From: Gammaproteobacteria bacterium
Lineage (GTDB): Bacteria > Pseudomonadota > Gammaproteobacteria > HTCC5015
NCBI GenBank assembly: GCA_013817245.1
Contig: JACDDA010000003.1
Span: forward strand, 124,001-188,000
Length of the DNA: 64,000 bases
Direction: 5' to 3'
Shown here: in pieces, positions 18,123 to 27,045 of the stretch
Layout of the letters: every line of letters begins with the position of its first letter
How positions within the stretch are numbered: the stretch's first letter is position 1
Notes under the pieces: model-generated
The model's input: only the letters and a program-made list of their open reading frames with translations
What the model was told of the DNA's origin: nothing
The model's database searches: none
Program-made: the position numbers and the translations under genes

Positions 18123-21100
18123 TTAATCGTCTAAACGTAAGGTGTGCTGATCAAACTTCCAGCGTAATTTTACATAAGGACCTTGCGCCGTATAAGCCGC
18201 TAATGAAAAATCCTTGTCACTAAAACCGGCAACGTTATAACCCAAGGTCATCCATAAATTGTCCGCCGCATTCCAGCCGGTGGAAACGCCGTATGAATAT
18301 TCTTGGTTATTCGCGGTATCTGCATACAAGATATCGCCATGCGTGCCGATGTCCCAACGCTCAGAAAGATCGTGACGATATTCAACCCCGGCATAATGAG
18401 TCAATCCGCTATAGTCTTCGTTATCAAAACGATCCAAAGTCCATTTCAAACCATAACGCAAACTCATTTCATTACGTGCGCTCATGCGCCAATATGCTTT
18501 CCAATTTTCAACCAATTTACTTTCATGCTGTACATTATCTAAATCGTCACCCGTTTGATTACCAGTTTGATTACCAGTTTGATTACCAGTTTGATTACCA
18601 GTTTGATTACCAGTTTCGTTGTAACGATAATCCAAGCGATTTAAATGCACCCAACTACGATCATCGGGACGATACACGAGTGAGAACCGCGCCAAGCTAT
18701 CTAATTGAAAACGCGCGTCGGCATAATCCGTACGATCCCAACGACCTTCCAGCGCATAACCAAAAGCCTGTTGCTTATCGTGCAACCAACCGATGCGCGC
18801 GCCTAGTTTGTCGCTAGTCTCCGCCTCACGATATTCAAGACGACTCACTAACGTTGCGTTGTCAATTTTATACGTAAGTCCGGTTGAATAAGCCGTGAAA
18901 TCTTCTGTTGCACCACTCGCGGGCACTGCATTTTGATTAAATTGATATGCCGGCATTTCAATCGTCTTAGTACGATCTACTTGTACATCACCGCTCCATG
19001 CTGCATTAATTCGGAAGCCTTGGATCAAACCCATCACGGCAAAAGTTCGTGGTCCATATTCGTTAGTGTCGCGTTCTACGCCGGTGTTGAGTCGTGCATC
19101 TTGCCACGGCGTACTGCGCACACCGGCACGGGTCATTTGTGTATCTAAATTTTCACCTTGCGCAATTTCATGTTCTGCATACAAGGTCACTTGTCGTAAC
19201 ACATCAAAATCAGCGCCGATGATGTGACGATCAGGATAAGCAGGGTTTGCATCTTTACCATTCAAACCTAATTCTGCGTTATAACGCAAACGTAGCGCAC
19301 CTTGTAAATAACGTGACTGCACACCGGCTAACCATTGTTCGGATAGATACTCATCACCTAATACTGTTTTATCAATCGATTGACGCAAGCCGGTGCTTAT
19401 TTCATAGGTTTGCCATTGATAATGAGCCAACGCTTCAGTGACTTGACGCTCAGCATCGGTGTTTTTATTCGTTTCATTAAAATGCTGACCATCAATGCGC
19501 CATGCATTATCAATTCTGTAACGCGCTTCTACACCGTATTTTGTTAAACCCGTTTCACTGCCCGCTTGTTGACCCAAACCAAAACCTGCATCTTGATCGC
19601 GCCAATAAGTACGACCCGTCACACTGCCGTTATCCCATGTATACGCGGCAGTAGTTGCATCTCCTTCACGCAGATCACCTGCTTCATCTTGTTCGGAGCT
19701 TGCATATTCCAATTTTAATTCACCGCCGACAATCTCACGCACCGTGATATCAACCCCACTTAATTGTCCGCTCGCACCATAGGTGCCGTCTTCAATATGT
19801 GACAAGCCTGTTTCAAATTGTTTATTGGAACTATACCAAGTCACACGACCACCACCGGTGACGTCGCCTTCTATGGGCGATTCTGTTTCGTATTCGGCAA
19901 CAATCAAAATAGGATTAAAATTAACACTGCGGCTCGCGATGGCTTGTTTGAAATAAATCGTACCGTCAAAGTAATCGATGTTGTAATCGTAATACCGTTT
20001 TAATTCTTCGCGACTAATAACCTGTTCAGAATGAAAACGATCACGTACTTCAATAACAATTGTTTCACTATTCAGCACAATGTTATTTTGACTTAAATGA
20101 TATAAGCCAGACGTGCCATCACCTTGAATTTCATCACGCATGAAGCGATGCTTGGTTTCAGTAGCAAACACCGTATAACCCAACTGATCGGCACGCCACT
20201 CGGATTTAAAACCGGTGACTGCGCGATTATATTTAGTTAACTCGGTTTCATTTAAACCCGTTTCAAAATCGCCATATAAGCCATAAAACTGATTTTTTTC
20301 TAATTTTAAATACAAAGGATCGCTACTCGATGCTTCATGGCGCACGATCGCTTTATCACCATACAAAGCAAAATGATCTTCTGGATTTGATTCCCAACCG
20401 AAAGCTTGTTCCATATCACGATTAGAATCATAAGCCGTCGTCAACAACCAATCATTGGCCAGCGTGCCTTTAGCAAACAATGCCAAACGCGCTGAATCGT
20501 CATCGTGTAAGTTATGCAAGGTTAACGCTTCATCGTCGCCGCTAGTATGATTCTCACCCGTCGTGCCTTCGGCTAAACCAACCACAATCCACTTGCGCGG
20601 CTCGGCACTTAACCAGACATCGACCGTTTGAATTTTGGTTTGAGTTTGCGCTTGATTAAAAGCAAATTGCAAAGTGGCTTTGCCGGTTGTAGTAGTAGGT
20701 TCCAATTCAATTTCAGCAATACCTTCTTCGCCCACTTGATAATAAGCTTTGTCAGTATCAAAAGCCGCCAATGGATCAGCTTGCATTGCATCAAATCGTT
20801 GCGCGCTTAAATAAGGTTTAGCAATCATAAACTGTCCGCGTAGACCGCTACGCACGGGCTTGTTCCAACGATCTAATAAGCGCACTGCAATCACCGGACG
20901 TGTTTGACCATCCGCCAACAATCTAGATTTTTCTGCTACCCATTCAACCCGTACCGGCAAACCTGAAAAGTGGTAAGTTTTTTCTAAGACAATCACTTTC
21001 GCATTGGCATCACGTATTTCAAAACGCAAAGTGTTATCACCTTCTTGCAAATGAATGCCTTGCCAATAACTACGCGCCACGGTGCCTTGAGTATTTTTTA

Positions 21101-24100
21101 AACTGCCAAAGAAAAATAATCCGCTTAAAGGCTCACCATTAATAAACGCGCTGATTTGATCTGTGGGTTGATGCTTAATCGCGACATTCAACGCCGGTAT
21201 TGCAGGCTGGAAATTTTCTTCTGGCAACAACCATTCAACGCCAGGGCTTGCTTGTTGCAACCATGCTTCATCGAATTGTTCAATGCCTTTTTTCTCAAGT
21301 AATTTTTTAGGCTGTTCTTTAATCGGTGTTAACGCAACACTCACTGGCGCACTATCAGGAACGGCCGCAAATGAAAATGCTTGACTTTGAGTGCTTTGCA
21401 CGGCAATGCTTAACCATGCGTGTTGCGGATCAACATTTTCTGTAATAGCACGTGCAATGACGCGTTCATTCGCAACGCCTAAACCTTCTGACAAATAACG
21501 CTGTACTTCTTGCATACGCGCATTCAATAAAACATCCGCAGGTGCTCTTAAGGAGAACATGACTTTGCCCGGATGCAACTCTAACAACAGCGGTAATTTT
21601 TCATCTAAGCGTTTTTTATCATCAGGCGTTAAATAAGGTTTACCCGCCGAAAAATTCAATGGGATCTCTACGGACTGTTGCTTAATCGCTTCGGGCTTAG
21701 TAACCAACATCGTGCTTAAAGGTGGCATATTAATCATTTGTTCATTAGCGGAAAACACAATGCTTGCACGACTGGTCAAGCTGGCTTGTTGCGCAGCAAG
21801 GTCTAATAATTTTGCTGAAAAAGTTAATGTGTGCGGTGTTTTGCCACTGACATCACCCGCGCGAAAAATCAGCATGTTTTCCATTATTTCTGGTGTTACC
21901 GCTTTATTATTCCAATTAGCCGATTGCGCTGAATATTGCACGCCTTCAGGTAAAACGAGCGTCATCCGTACGTTATTTAAAGTGGCGCCCGCATTATCAA
22001 AATCCAGCGTATAACTTATGTCGTCGTTATTTAACGAGGTATGCAATTTTCCTAATACTTGCTGAATGCTTTTATCATCTTTTTGTAAATAAAAATCGGC
22101 CGCCCATAGATCACCACCGCGTAATTCTACAAACTGCGAATGTAATCGACCGCTAAAACGTGTATTACCGCCACAATGCGCGATACGATAATGCGCGGGC
22201 AAAGTTTCAGTATCAATTTGCACAACATGCGTGCCAGCGGGAATTGCTTCGAAATGATAACGACCTTTAGCATCGGTCGTAACATAACGACCATCTTCCA
22301 TATAAATGCGCACGCCTTCGACACCTTGCGGTAAATCTGCCGCATTGCTTACTTTGCTGGTTTCGTTATAACCGCGCACTTGACCTGTGACAACACCGCT
22401 ATCGGCTAAAATGATTTCTTCAACATAAGGTTCAACCGGGACACGCGCACGTATTGTGATATCCACGCGACGATTCATCGCTTGACCATCTTGACTGACG
22501 TTATCCGCAACCGGATCACGCGTACCAAATCCTTCGATGCGCACTTGTTGATCGCTTAAACCTAAGGCAACTCGAATATACGGTGCGATGGCTTCTGCGC
22601 GTGCGCGCGATAAATCTTGATTATTGGCAAACACCGCTTGTGGCGAGGCTTTTATAGGACGCGCATCGGCATAACCTTTGATGCTAACAGTTGCCACTTC
22701 ACTGCCTTGCATGACTTCAATGATGCGTTGCAATTGTTCACGTTCTAAATTATCTAATTCCGCAGTTAGCGTTTCAAATATAGGTCTGAAAACGTATTCG
22801 CGTTCTGCAAAACGTGTGGGTTGACGACGCATCACATTTTTCGCCAAGGCGCCTTCTGCATTTTTTTGTAAATCTGTGTTTATTAAAAGTTTAGCCTCCG
22901 CAACAAAACGCCCCGCTTGTTGACGATCAAGCGCTGCACTAAAATTAATGTTTGCTAATTTATCACTGATCGCAGCAGCCGGTACTTCTAACAACCACAC
23001 TTCATTTTTTTGCGTTACTTGAGTGACTGGCAATGCAACGTCATTAACACTAACCGAATTTGTTTGTAATTTTTGATTACTAGGCAAACGTAATTCAAGC
23101 CACGCTTTTTCTAATGCAACTTTTTTTACCGTAGCCGTTAATTCGTACACAACCAAATCATTCGATAAATGACTGCGCATTTGTAACTGTGACTCACCAT
23201 CGCCGGGCATGCCATCGGGACAAGCACCCGTCATCACTTGCCCGACGATATAACCATCTTTACGTAAGAAAGGATCCGTCACGCTAACGGCGGCTTGGCC
23301 TAGGTTAGAACGAATGCCGGTACTTAATATTTGCGCATACGCACTGTTAACCGCTTTACCAATTATTGTACTAGCGCCTACTTCAACAACATAACGTACT
23401 TGGGTTTGGCTATTTGCAGACAAATCATGCAATAAAATTTGTAACTGTTCGCCTTTATTATCAATGATGGGATCCGTAACTACTTGATCATTGATACGCA
23501 AAGAACCGGCTTGATAACGAAAACCTTTTGGCATGCGATCAAACAATACAACTTCTAATGCAGCACTAGCCGCTGTATTTTGCACGCTGATGTTGTACTG
23601 CAGATAATCACCGAGCTCAACGCGTTCTTTATTAACCGTTTTTTGTACTACGAGTTGCGTTGTTAAAGGATCAACCGGAATATCCACGCGCAGCGGCGGT
23701 CCTGGATTCACAGTAAAACTATTGCCGTACGATGCATTAGCATTTAAAGCAAACGGCGCATTGGGTAAGGCTTGCAAACTAGTAATAGCAACTTGCGACG
23801 GCGCCAAATACGTGCTGCTCGACAACACTTGCAAACGATAACTTTTCGGCACTACTAAAGGAAAACGATAACGACCCGTAGGAAAATTATAAACCGTGCC
23901 GCCAGAATCAGTTGCCACATCACCCGTGACTAAGGTATTTGGAAATGCGCTAACGCCATCATCACCAAAAATATCCACGCCCGGAATGGCTGGTTGATTC
24001 GTCGCATTATCAATTAAACGTACCACGATACCATCGACTGCTGCACCGGTTTGACTGTTAAACACGACACCAAAAGGATCCACTAGCGTATTCACGCTAA

Positions 24101-24884
24101 TCACATCACTGGCATCATTAGGATCGGTGTAAGAAAAATTCACACCGCTATCAGCGGCCACGGATAATGCGCAATCAAACAGTGTTACCGCCACATTTGC
24201 GGTTTGCACATAGCCAATAAACACACCCGTGTTTACACCGGTTTCACGTAACTCTATTTCTTCGGTATCGCCTACGCTGCTAGTTACAATTACATTAATT
24301 ATTTCCGCAATCGCCGCATTAGCATTTTGATCAGCATCGGTCACGCGTACAAAAATTGGTGCATTCGCAGCAAACAAATTATTCACTGCGAGTGGCAATG
24401 CGGTATTGGGATCTAAGGTTAAAACGCCTGCGCCTGGATCAACGTACGTGGGATCTGCGGAAACAACAAACGGTCCACCTGCGCCACTGCGACATTGACT
24501 CGGCGTGGCTTGATTGATTGTGCCGCCTGGACGATATTGCAATAAATCCATCGCGGCAACTGTGCTAGGTGCGCTAGTAATTAATGAAATGGTATTACTA
24601 TTATTTAAAAATGGCGCGGCACTAATGTCGTATTGCGCTTGCGCAGTATTATTAATCACGGTGCCATTGGGTACAGACCAAGCAGCATTCACGCATACAA
24701 CACATGCGATAAATCCCACACATTTAATCAACAGGGCTTTCCAATGAACAATGCGCATTACTTGCACATTGCTCATTAGAAAGCGCGCGTTACTTTGCAT
24801 AACGCACACAAGCGAACGCCAACAGCGTTGCAATCCATTTTGCAACGCTGTTTTTGTTCTTTTGCTGTTAAACAACATTTGCAT
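18123..24884 (-). CDS. Giant outer-membrane protein with DUF11, OmpA-like, Ig-like and C-terminal barrel regions (2253 aa)
   Basis: Reading order, with approximate residues: a long N-terminal extension ending in a hydrophobic signal sequence (49-70); a beta-rich region with a carboxypeptidase-like or SdrD-like repeat (300-400); a DUF11 domain (410-495, QKTVNKERVELGDYLQYNI); an OmpA C-terminal domain (690-830) with NNQDLSRARAEA and MNRRVDITI; another CNA-B-like unit (830-895, GVEGVRIYMEDGRYV); a second weaker OmpA-like region (1080-1170); a Big-1-like Ig domain (1300-1425); then ~800 residues of alternating amphipathic strands with many aromatic ends, consistent with a large beta-barrel. It ends TLRLDD, without the classical terminal Phe. 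I infer anchoring both to peptidoglycan and to the outer membrane. A normal signal peptide would start at MRIVHWK (24758). Lying last of five exported genes, it is the likely anchor of a surface structure. Confidence 0.75.
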   Translation of the reverse strand: MQMLFNSKRTKTALQNGLQRCWRSLVCVMQSNARFLMSNVQVMRIVHWKALLIKCVGFIACVVCVNAAWSVPNGTVINNTAQAQYDISAAPFLNNSNTISLITSAPSTVAAMDLLQYRPGGTINQATPSQCRSGAGGPFVVSADPTYVDPGAGVLTLDPNTALPLAVNNLFAANAPIFVRVTDADQNANAAIAEIINVIVTSSVGDTEEIELRETGVNTGVFIGYVQTANVAVTLFDCALSVAADSGVNFSYTDPNDASDVISVNTLVDPFGVVFNSQTGAAVDGIVVRLIDNATNQPAIPGVDIFGDDGVSAFPNTLVTGDVATDSGGTVYNFPTGRYRFPLVVPKSYRLQVLSSSTYLAPSQVAITSLQALPNAPFALNANASYGNSFTVNPGPPLRVDIPVDPLTTQLVVQKTVNKERVELGDYLQYNISVQNTAASAALEVVLFDRMPKGFRYQAGSLRINDQVVTDPIIDNKGEQLQILLHDLSANSQTQVRYVVEVGASTIIGKAVNSAYAQILSTGIRSNLGQAAVSVTDPFLRKDGYIVGQVMTGACPDGMPGDGESQLQMRSHLSNDLVVYELTATVKKVALEKAWLELRLPSNQKLQTNSVSVNDVALPVTQVTQKNEVWLLEVPAAAISDKLANINFSAALDRQQAGRFVAEAKLLINTDLQKNAEGALAKNVMRRQPTRFAEREYVFRPIFETLTAELDNLEREQLQRIIEVMQGSEVATVSIKGYADARPIKASPQAVFANNQDLSRARAEAIAPYIRVALGLSDQQVRIEGFGTRDPVADNVSQDGQAMNRRVDITIRARVPVEPYVEEIILADSGVVTGQVRGYNETSKVSNAADLPQGVEGVRIYMEDGRYVTTDAKGRYHFEAIPAGTHVVQIDTETLPAHYRIAHCGGNTRFSGRLHSQFVELRGGDLWAADFYLQKDDKSIQQVLGKLHTSLNNDDISYTLDFDNAGATLNNVRMTLVLPEGVQYSAQSANWNNKAVTPEIMENMLIFRAGDVSGKTPHTLTFSAKLLDLAAQQASLTSRASIVFSANEQMINMPPLSTMLVTKPEAIKQQSVEIPLNFSAGKPYLTPDDKKRLDEKLPLLLELHPGKVMFSLRAPADVLLNARMQEVQRYLSEGLGVANERVIARAITENVDPQHAWLSIAVQSTQSQAFSFAAVPDSAPVSVALTPIKEQPKKLLEKKGIEQFDEAWLQQASPGVEWLLPEENFQPAIPALNVAIKHQPTDQISAFINGEPLSGLFFFGSLKNTQGTVARSYWQGIHLQEGDNTLRFEIRDANAKVIVLEKTYHFSGLPVRVEWVAEKSRLLADGQTRPVIAVRLLDRWNKPVRSGLRGQFMIAKPYLSAQRFDAMQADPLAAFDTDKAYYQVGEEGIAEIELEPTTTTGKATLQFAFNQAQTQTKIQTVDVWLSAEPRKWIVVGLAEGTTGENHTSGDDEALTLHNLHDDDSARLALFAKGTLANDWLLTTAYDSNRDMEQAFGWESNPEDHFALYGDKAIVRHEASSSDPLYLKLEKNQFYGLYGDFETGLNETELTKYNRAVTGFKSEWRADQLGYTVFATETKHRFMRDEIQGDGTSGLYHLSQNNIVLNSETIVIEVRDRFHSEQVISREELKRYYDYNIDYFDGTIYFKQAIASRSVNFNPILIVAEYETESPIEGDVTGGGRVTWYSSNKQFETGLSHIEDGTYGASGQLSGVDITVREIVGGELKLEYASSEQDEAGDLREGDATTAAYTWDNGSVTGRTYWRDQDAGFGLGQQAGSETGLTKYGVEARYRIDNAWRIDGQHFNETNKNTDAERQVTEALAHYQWQTYEISTGLRQSIDKTVLGDEYLSEQWLAGVQSRYLQGALRLRYNAELGLNGKDANPAYPDRHIIGADFDVLRQVTLYAEHEIAQGENLDTQMTRAGVRSTPWQDARLNTGVERDTNEYGPRTFAVMGLIQGFRINAAWSGDVQVDRTKTIEMPAYQFNQNAVPASGATEDFTAYSTGLTYKIDNATLVSRLEYREAETSDKLGARIGWLHDKQQAFGYALEGRWDRTDYADARFQLDSLARFSLVYRPDDRSWVHLNRLDYRYNETGNQTGNQTGNQTGNQTGNQTGDDLDNVQHESKLVENWKAYWRMSARNEMSLRYGLKWTLDRFDNEDYSGLTHYAGVEYRHDLSERWDIGTHGDILYADTANNQEYSYGVSTGWNAADNLWMTLGYNVAGFSDKDFSLAAYTAQGPYVKLRWKFDQHTLRLDD
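18553..18612. repeat. Five tandem copies of a 12-base unit encoding NQTG
   Basis: The unit GTTTGATTACCA is repeated five times without error and followed by a diverged sixth copy (GTTTCGTTGTAA). On the coding strand it gives five Asn-Gln-Thr-Gly units after an NETG. It lies in the C-terminal barrel of the giant protein, followed by a charged stretch (DDLDNVQHESK), as expected for an exposed loop. Because the unit is a multiple of three, copy-number changes would alter loop length without breaking the frame. Confidence 0.9.
24821..24852. repeat. Perfect 13-base inverted repeat near the 5' end of the giant gene
   Basis: AACAGCGTTGCAA pairs fully with TTGCAACGCTGTT around a 6-base loop. On the plus strand it is followed by five T, so it has the form of a terminator for antisense transcription. 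On the coding strand it would fold just after the stop of the upstream gene. In the long annotation it encodes residues ~11-21 of the giant protein; if translation begins at 24776 or 24758 it is a non-coding intergenic hairpin. Confidence 0.8.
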
Positions 24885-24895
24885 AAAGCGTTGCG

Positions 24896-26233
24896 TTATT
24901 GCACAACCGCATTAAACATAATGTCGACTGACTCACCGGCTTTTAATTCGCCAACCGTATAGTTGTTTGGCACATCAGCTGGTAATACCGTGCTTAAATC
25001 AACGCTAAAGGTATTGCCAATAATAACTGCGGCAGTGGTTAAATTAAAATTAACCGTGGCACGTTCATTACCGGCACCATCATTGTTGTATTGCACACGT
25101 ACACCATTACCTGCAACACCACTCACAGTAGCGCAAGCAGCGGGACCTACAGGTGCAGGACTAACACAACCTGCCGCAATTAAATTCGGATCAAATACCA
25201 ACGTTACTGGCAAAATATCCGAAATAGTCGTCAAGGTTGCGGAAGCGCCGCCCGTATTGCGAATGCGCACAACATAACGCATATGTGATCCAGGAATTGC
25301 TTTGGGATTACTATTTGCATTCACTGGATCCCAAATCACACCACCCAAATTCGCCGGTGTTGCCAACGTTCCATCAATCACTTTGGAAATTGTCAACGTG
25401 GCGGTTTGCACACGAAATGCACCGCTATCAGAGTGTTGGCCATTACGCGCAATATCAGCAGCACCCGCACTATTCAAATCACCAACAGGATCATTGAACA
25501 CCACTTGTACTGTTGCCGTATTGTCAGCAATGTTTGACGCGGCACCACCAGGACTAATGTTGCCATTATTGTCGTTAGTGATATTTGCGCCTTGTACTGC
25601 TGCGGCTCCACCTTGTGCAATTTGCGCAACTAATGTGTGTGCTGATATATCACCATTGAGACGCGCAATAGGAATCTGCGCACGGATATAGACAGTAGCC
25701 GTTTGATTGCGGCCTAACTCATCTACAAACGTTGCTGTATCACTGGCAGGCACATAACCACTAACCGCTACTGAACCATCATTGGTGTAAGCACCGCTAT
25801 CAACAAAGACTTGTACCGCCGTTGCATCAAAGTTATCAGCGCCACCGAATGGATCGGTTGCATTTAATAATGCGGACAAACTAAAGTCTTGTACCGCGTT
25901 ACCATTGTTAGTAACAGTAAAGGTCAAAATCACGCTAGCGTTGTTCTGTCCCGGCACCACATTCACATAAGTACCAATTCTTTCTAGTACTGCGAAGTTA
26001 ACCAAGCGATCTTCAACAAACGTGGTACTTACACCATTACCAATACCCGCAGTAAGATTACCTGTAGGCGAGGATTCGATCGGCGTTTGTGCTACACCAC
26101 CCGCGGAAAAATTTACCGTGGCGCGATTAGCAATGGTGTCGCCAGCATTCGCTAATGCTAATGGGCTAACCAAAAACGCTAATGAACCCCATAACATCAG
26201 ACTTATTTGTCTTATGGGTTGAATCATTTTCAT
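24896..26233 (-). CDS. Exported DUF11-domain protein (445 aa)
   Basis: A Sec signal peptide (MKMIQPIRQISLML...ALANA, cleavage about residue 30) is followed by beta-rich sequence with few Cys and many Asn, Thr, Ala and Gly. The C-terminal ~170 residues carry a DUF11-like domain (LTISKVIDG, SNPKAIPGSHMRYVVRIRN). The same SNPKAIP motif occurs in the first gene of the block, so the domains are paralogous. The start at 26233 has a textbook AAGGAG box; an in-frame extension reaches an ATG at 26326. The giant gene begins 11 bases after its stop in the long annotation. Surface or periplasmic structural role inferred. Confidence 0.75.
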   Translation of the reverse strand: MKMIQPIRQISLMLWGSLAFLVSPLALANAGDTIANRATVNFSAGGVAQTPIESSPTGNLTAGIGNGVSTTFVEDRLVNFAVLERIGTYVNVVPGQNNASVILTFTVTNNGNAVQDFSLSALLNATDPFGGADNFDATAVQVFVDSGAYTNDGSVAVSGYVPASDTATFVDELGRNQTATVYIRAQIPIARLNGDISAHTLVAQIAQGGAAAVQGANITNDNNGNISPGGAASNIADNTATVQVVFNDPVGDLNSAGAADIARNGQHSDSGAFRVQTATLTISKVIDGTLATPANLGGVIWDPVNANSNPKAIPGSHMRYVVRIRNTGGASATLTTISDILPVTLVFDPNLIAAGCVSPAPVGPAACATVSGVAGNGVRVQYNNDGAGNERATVNFNLTTAAVIIGNTFSVDLSTVLPADVPNNYTVGELKAGESVDIMFNAVVQ

Positions 26234-26539
26234 AACATTTCTCCTTGGGAGATTATTGCTAAAATTTCCTTCACTCAAATCACCGCAGTCATCCCAGACC
26301 GAAGTTAAAAAATTTCTGGCGTTCATGGCGGTCCCCTTTCAAAAAACAATAAAGGCCCGTGTCTCGCCTGTAAGCAAAACAATGGGCCATCACGAGAACG
26401 ACTTTTATAATTAATATTGCGTTGCAGCATTCGCCGCAACTGTGGTTTGAATAGGTTCATGTTCCCCCCGGAACAAACTTACTGCATAAAATTACTTAAA
26501 TATAAAATTACTTAAATATAAAATTACTTAACCCTAAAA
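26234..26539 (-). promoter_or_regulatory. 306-base structured leader between two surface genes
   Basis: This gap precedes the 445-aa protein gene. On the minus strand it has three hairpins. GTTCC-CCCC-GGAAC lies at 26461-26474. An 8-base stem with a 4-base loop lies at 26421-26440 (one G-T pair). A GGCCC/GGGCC pair at 26354-26388 is followed by TTTATTGTTTTTT, the form of a weak terminator or attenuator. Bases 26234-26326 are also open in frame with the gene and preceded by AGGGGA, so a leader peptide or N-terminal extension is possible. It matches no riboswitch that I know. Confidence 0.5.
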
Positions 26540-26549
26540 CTACTTAACA
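26486..26549. repeat. 16-base tandem repeat at the 3' end of a surface gene
   Basis: The unit ATAAAATTACTTAAAT occurs at 26486, 26502 and 26518 (the third with a changed end), and a diverged fourth copy runs from 26534 into the last codons and stop of the 164-aa protein gene. The array therefore seems to have grown outward from the end of that gene. It is very AT-rich and not a multiple of three. Confidence 0.85.
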
Positions 26550-27034
26550 AGTGTTCTAAAGGTTACGTTTGCTTCCTGTTGCGGCTTTAACTCATTCGTA
26601 TAACGCCAACGAATGTCGGTGTAGTCTTCAATAGTGGCGGCACGTAATTTACCGTCGCCGTCTTTCACTTTAAGATTTTCAGGCTTGTCATAACGTTTGC
26701 CACCATCAACCGAGTACTCAATAACGGTGCCGGCACCAACAGCGCTATCTTTTTTATACACAGAGTTATTTGGAATGGGATTAGTAATCACAATATCGCT
26801 AAGCGCTTTATTGCTAATGTTTTTAAATGTCGTGATGTAAAAAATTTCATCTTTCGGCAACGCCACGCCGGGCGGCACCAGCTTGATAACTTCTTTACCT
26901 TTTTCATTTACTTTAATTTCTTTAAACGCTTCATTTTTTAATTGGATCGCACTATCAGCCGCTAACACAGTGACGGCATACGTGCCCATTAAAAAAAATC
27001 CTGTTTTTACTACTTGAAGCAATAGTTTATTCAT
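26540..27034 (-). CDS. Small exported DUF11-like protein (164 aa)
   Basis: A Sec signal peptide (cleavage after about residue 25, VLAADS) is followed by one DUF11-like beta-sandwich: FYITTFKNISNKALSDIVITNPIPNN is the usual core of the family (a transition from repeated N-x-S to D-P-I-P). The rest is Lys-rich and soluble. It may be a chaperone-like or capping subunit of the block, but this is a guess from its single-domain form and position. The gap to the preceding gene is 11 bases. Its last codons lie in the 16-base tandem repeat. Confidence 0.72.
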   Translation of the reverse strand: MNKLLLQVVKTGFFLMGTYAVTVLAADSAIQLKNEAFKEIKVNEKGKEVIKLVPPGVALPKDEIFYITTFKNISNKALSDIVITNPIPNNSVYKKDSAVGAGTVIEYSVDGGKRYDKPENLKVKDGDGKLRAATIEDYTDIRWRYTNELKPQQEANVTFRTLVK

Positions 27035-27045
27035 AACATTTCCTC

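Noticed and set aside
18553-18612. CRISPR-like array
   Set aside because: The repeats are 12 bases, directly adjacent without spacers, and lie inside a coding frame.
18293-18817. Plus-strand ORF of 174 codons with FDYQ repeats
   Set aside because: It is the complement of the giant gene's barrel region; the repeat is the NQTG array read on the other strand.
24821-24852. Terminator of the 445-aa surface gene
   Set aside because: The T-run is only on the plus-strand side; on the minus strand no T-run follows, so it should not stop transcription of the block.
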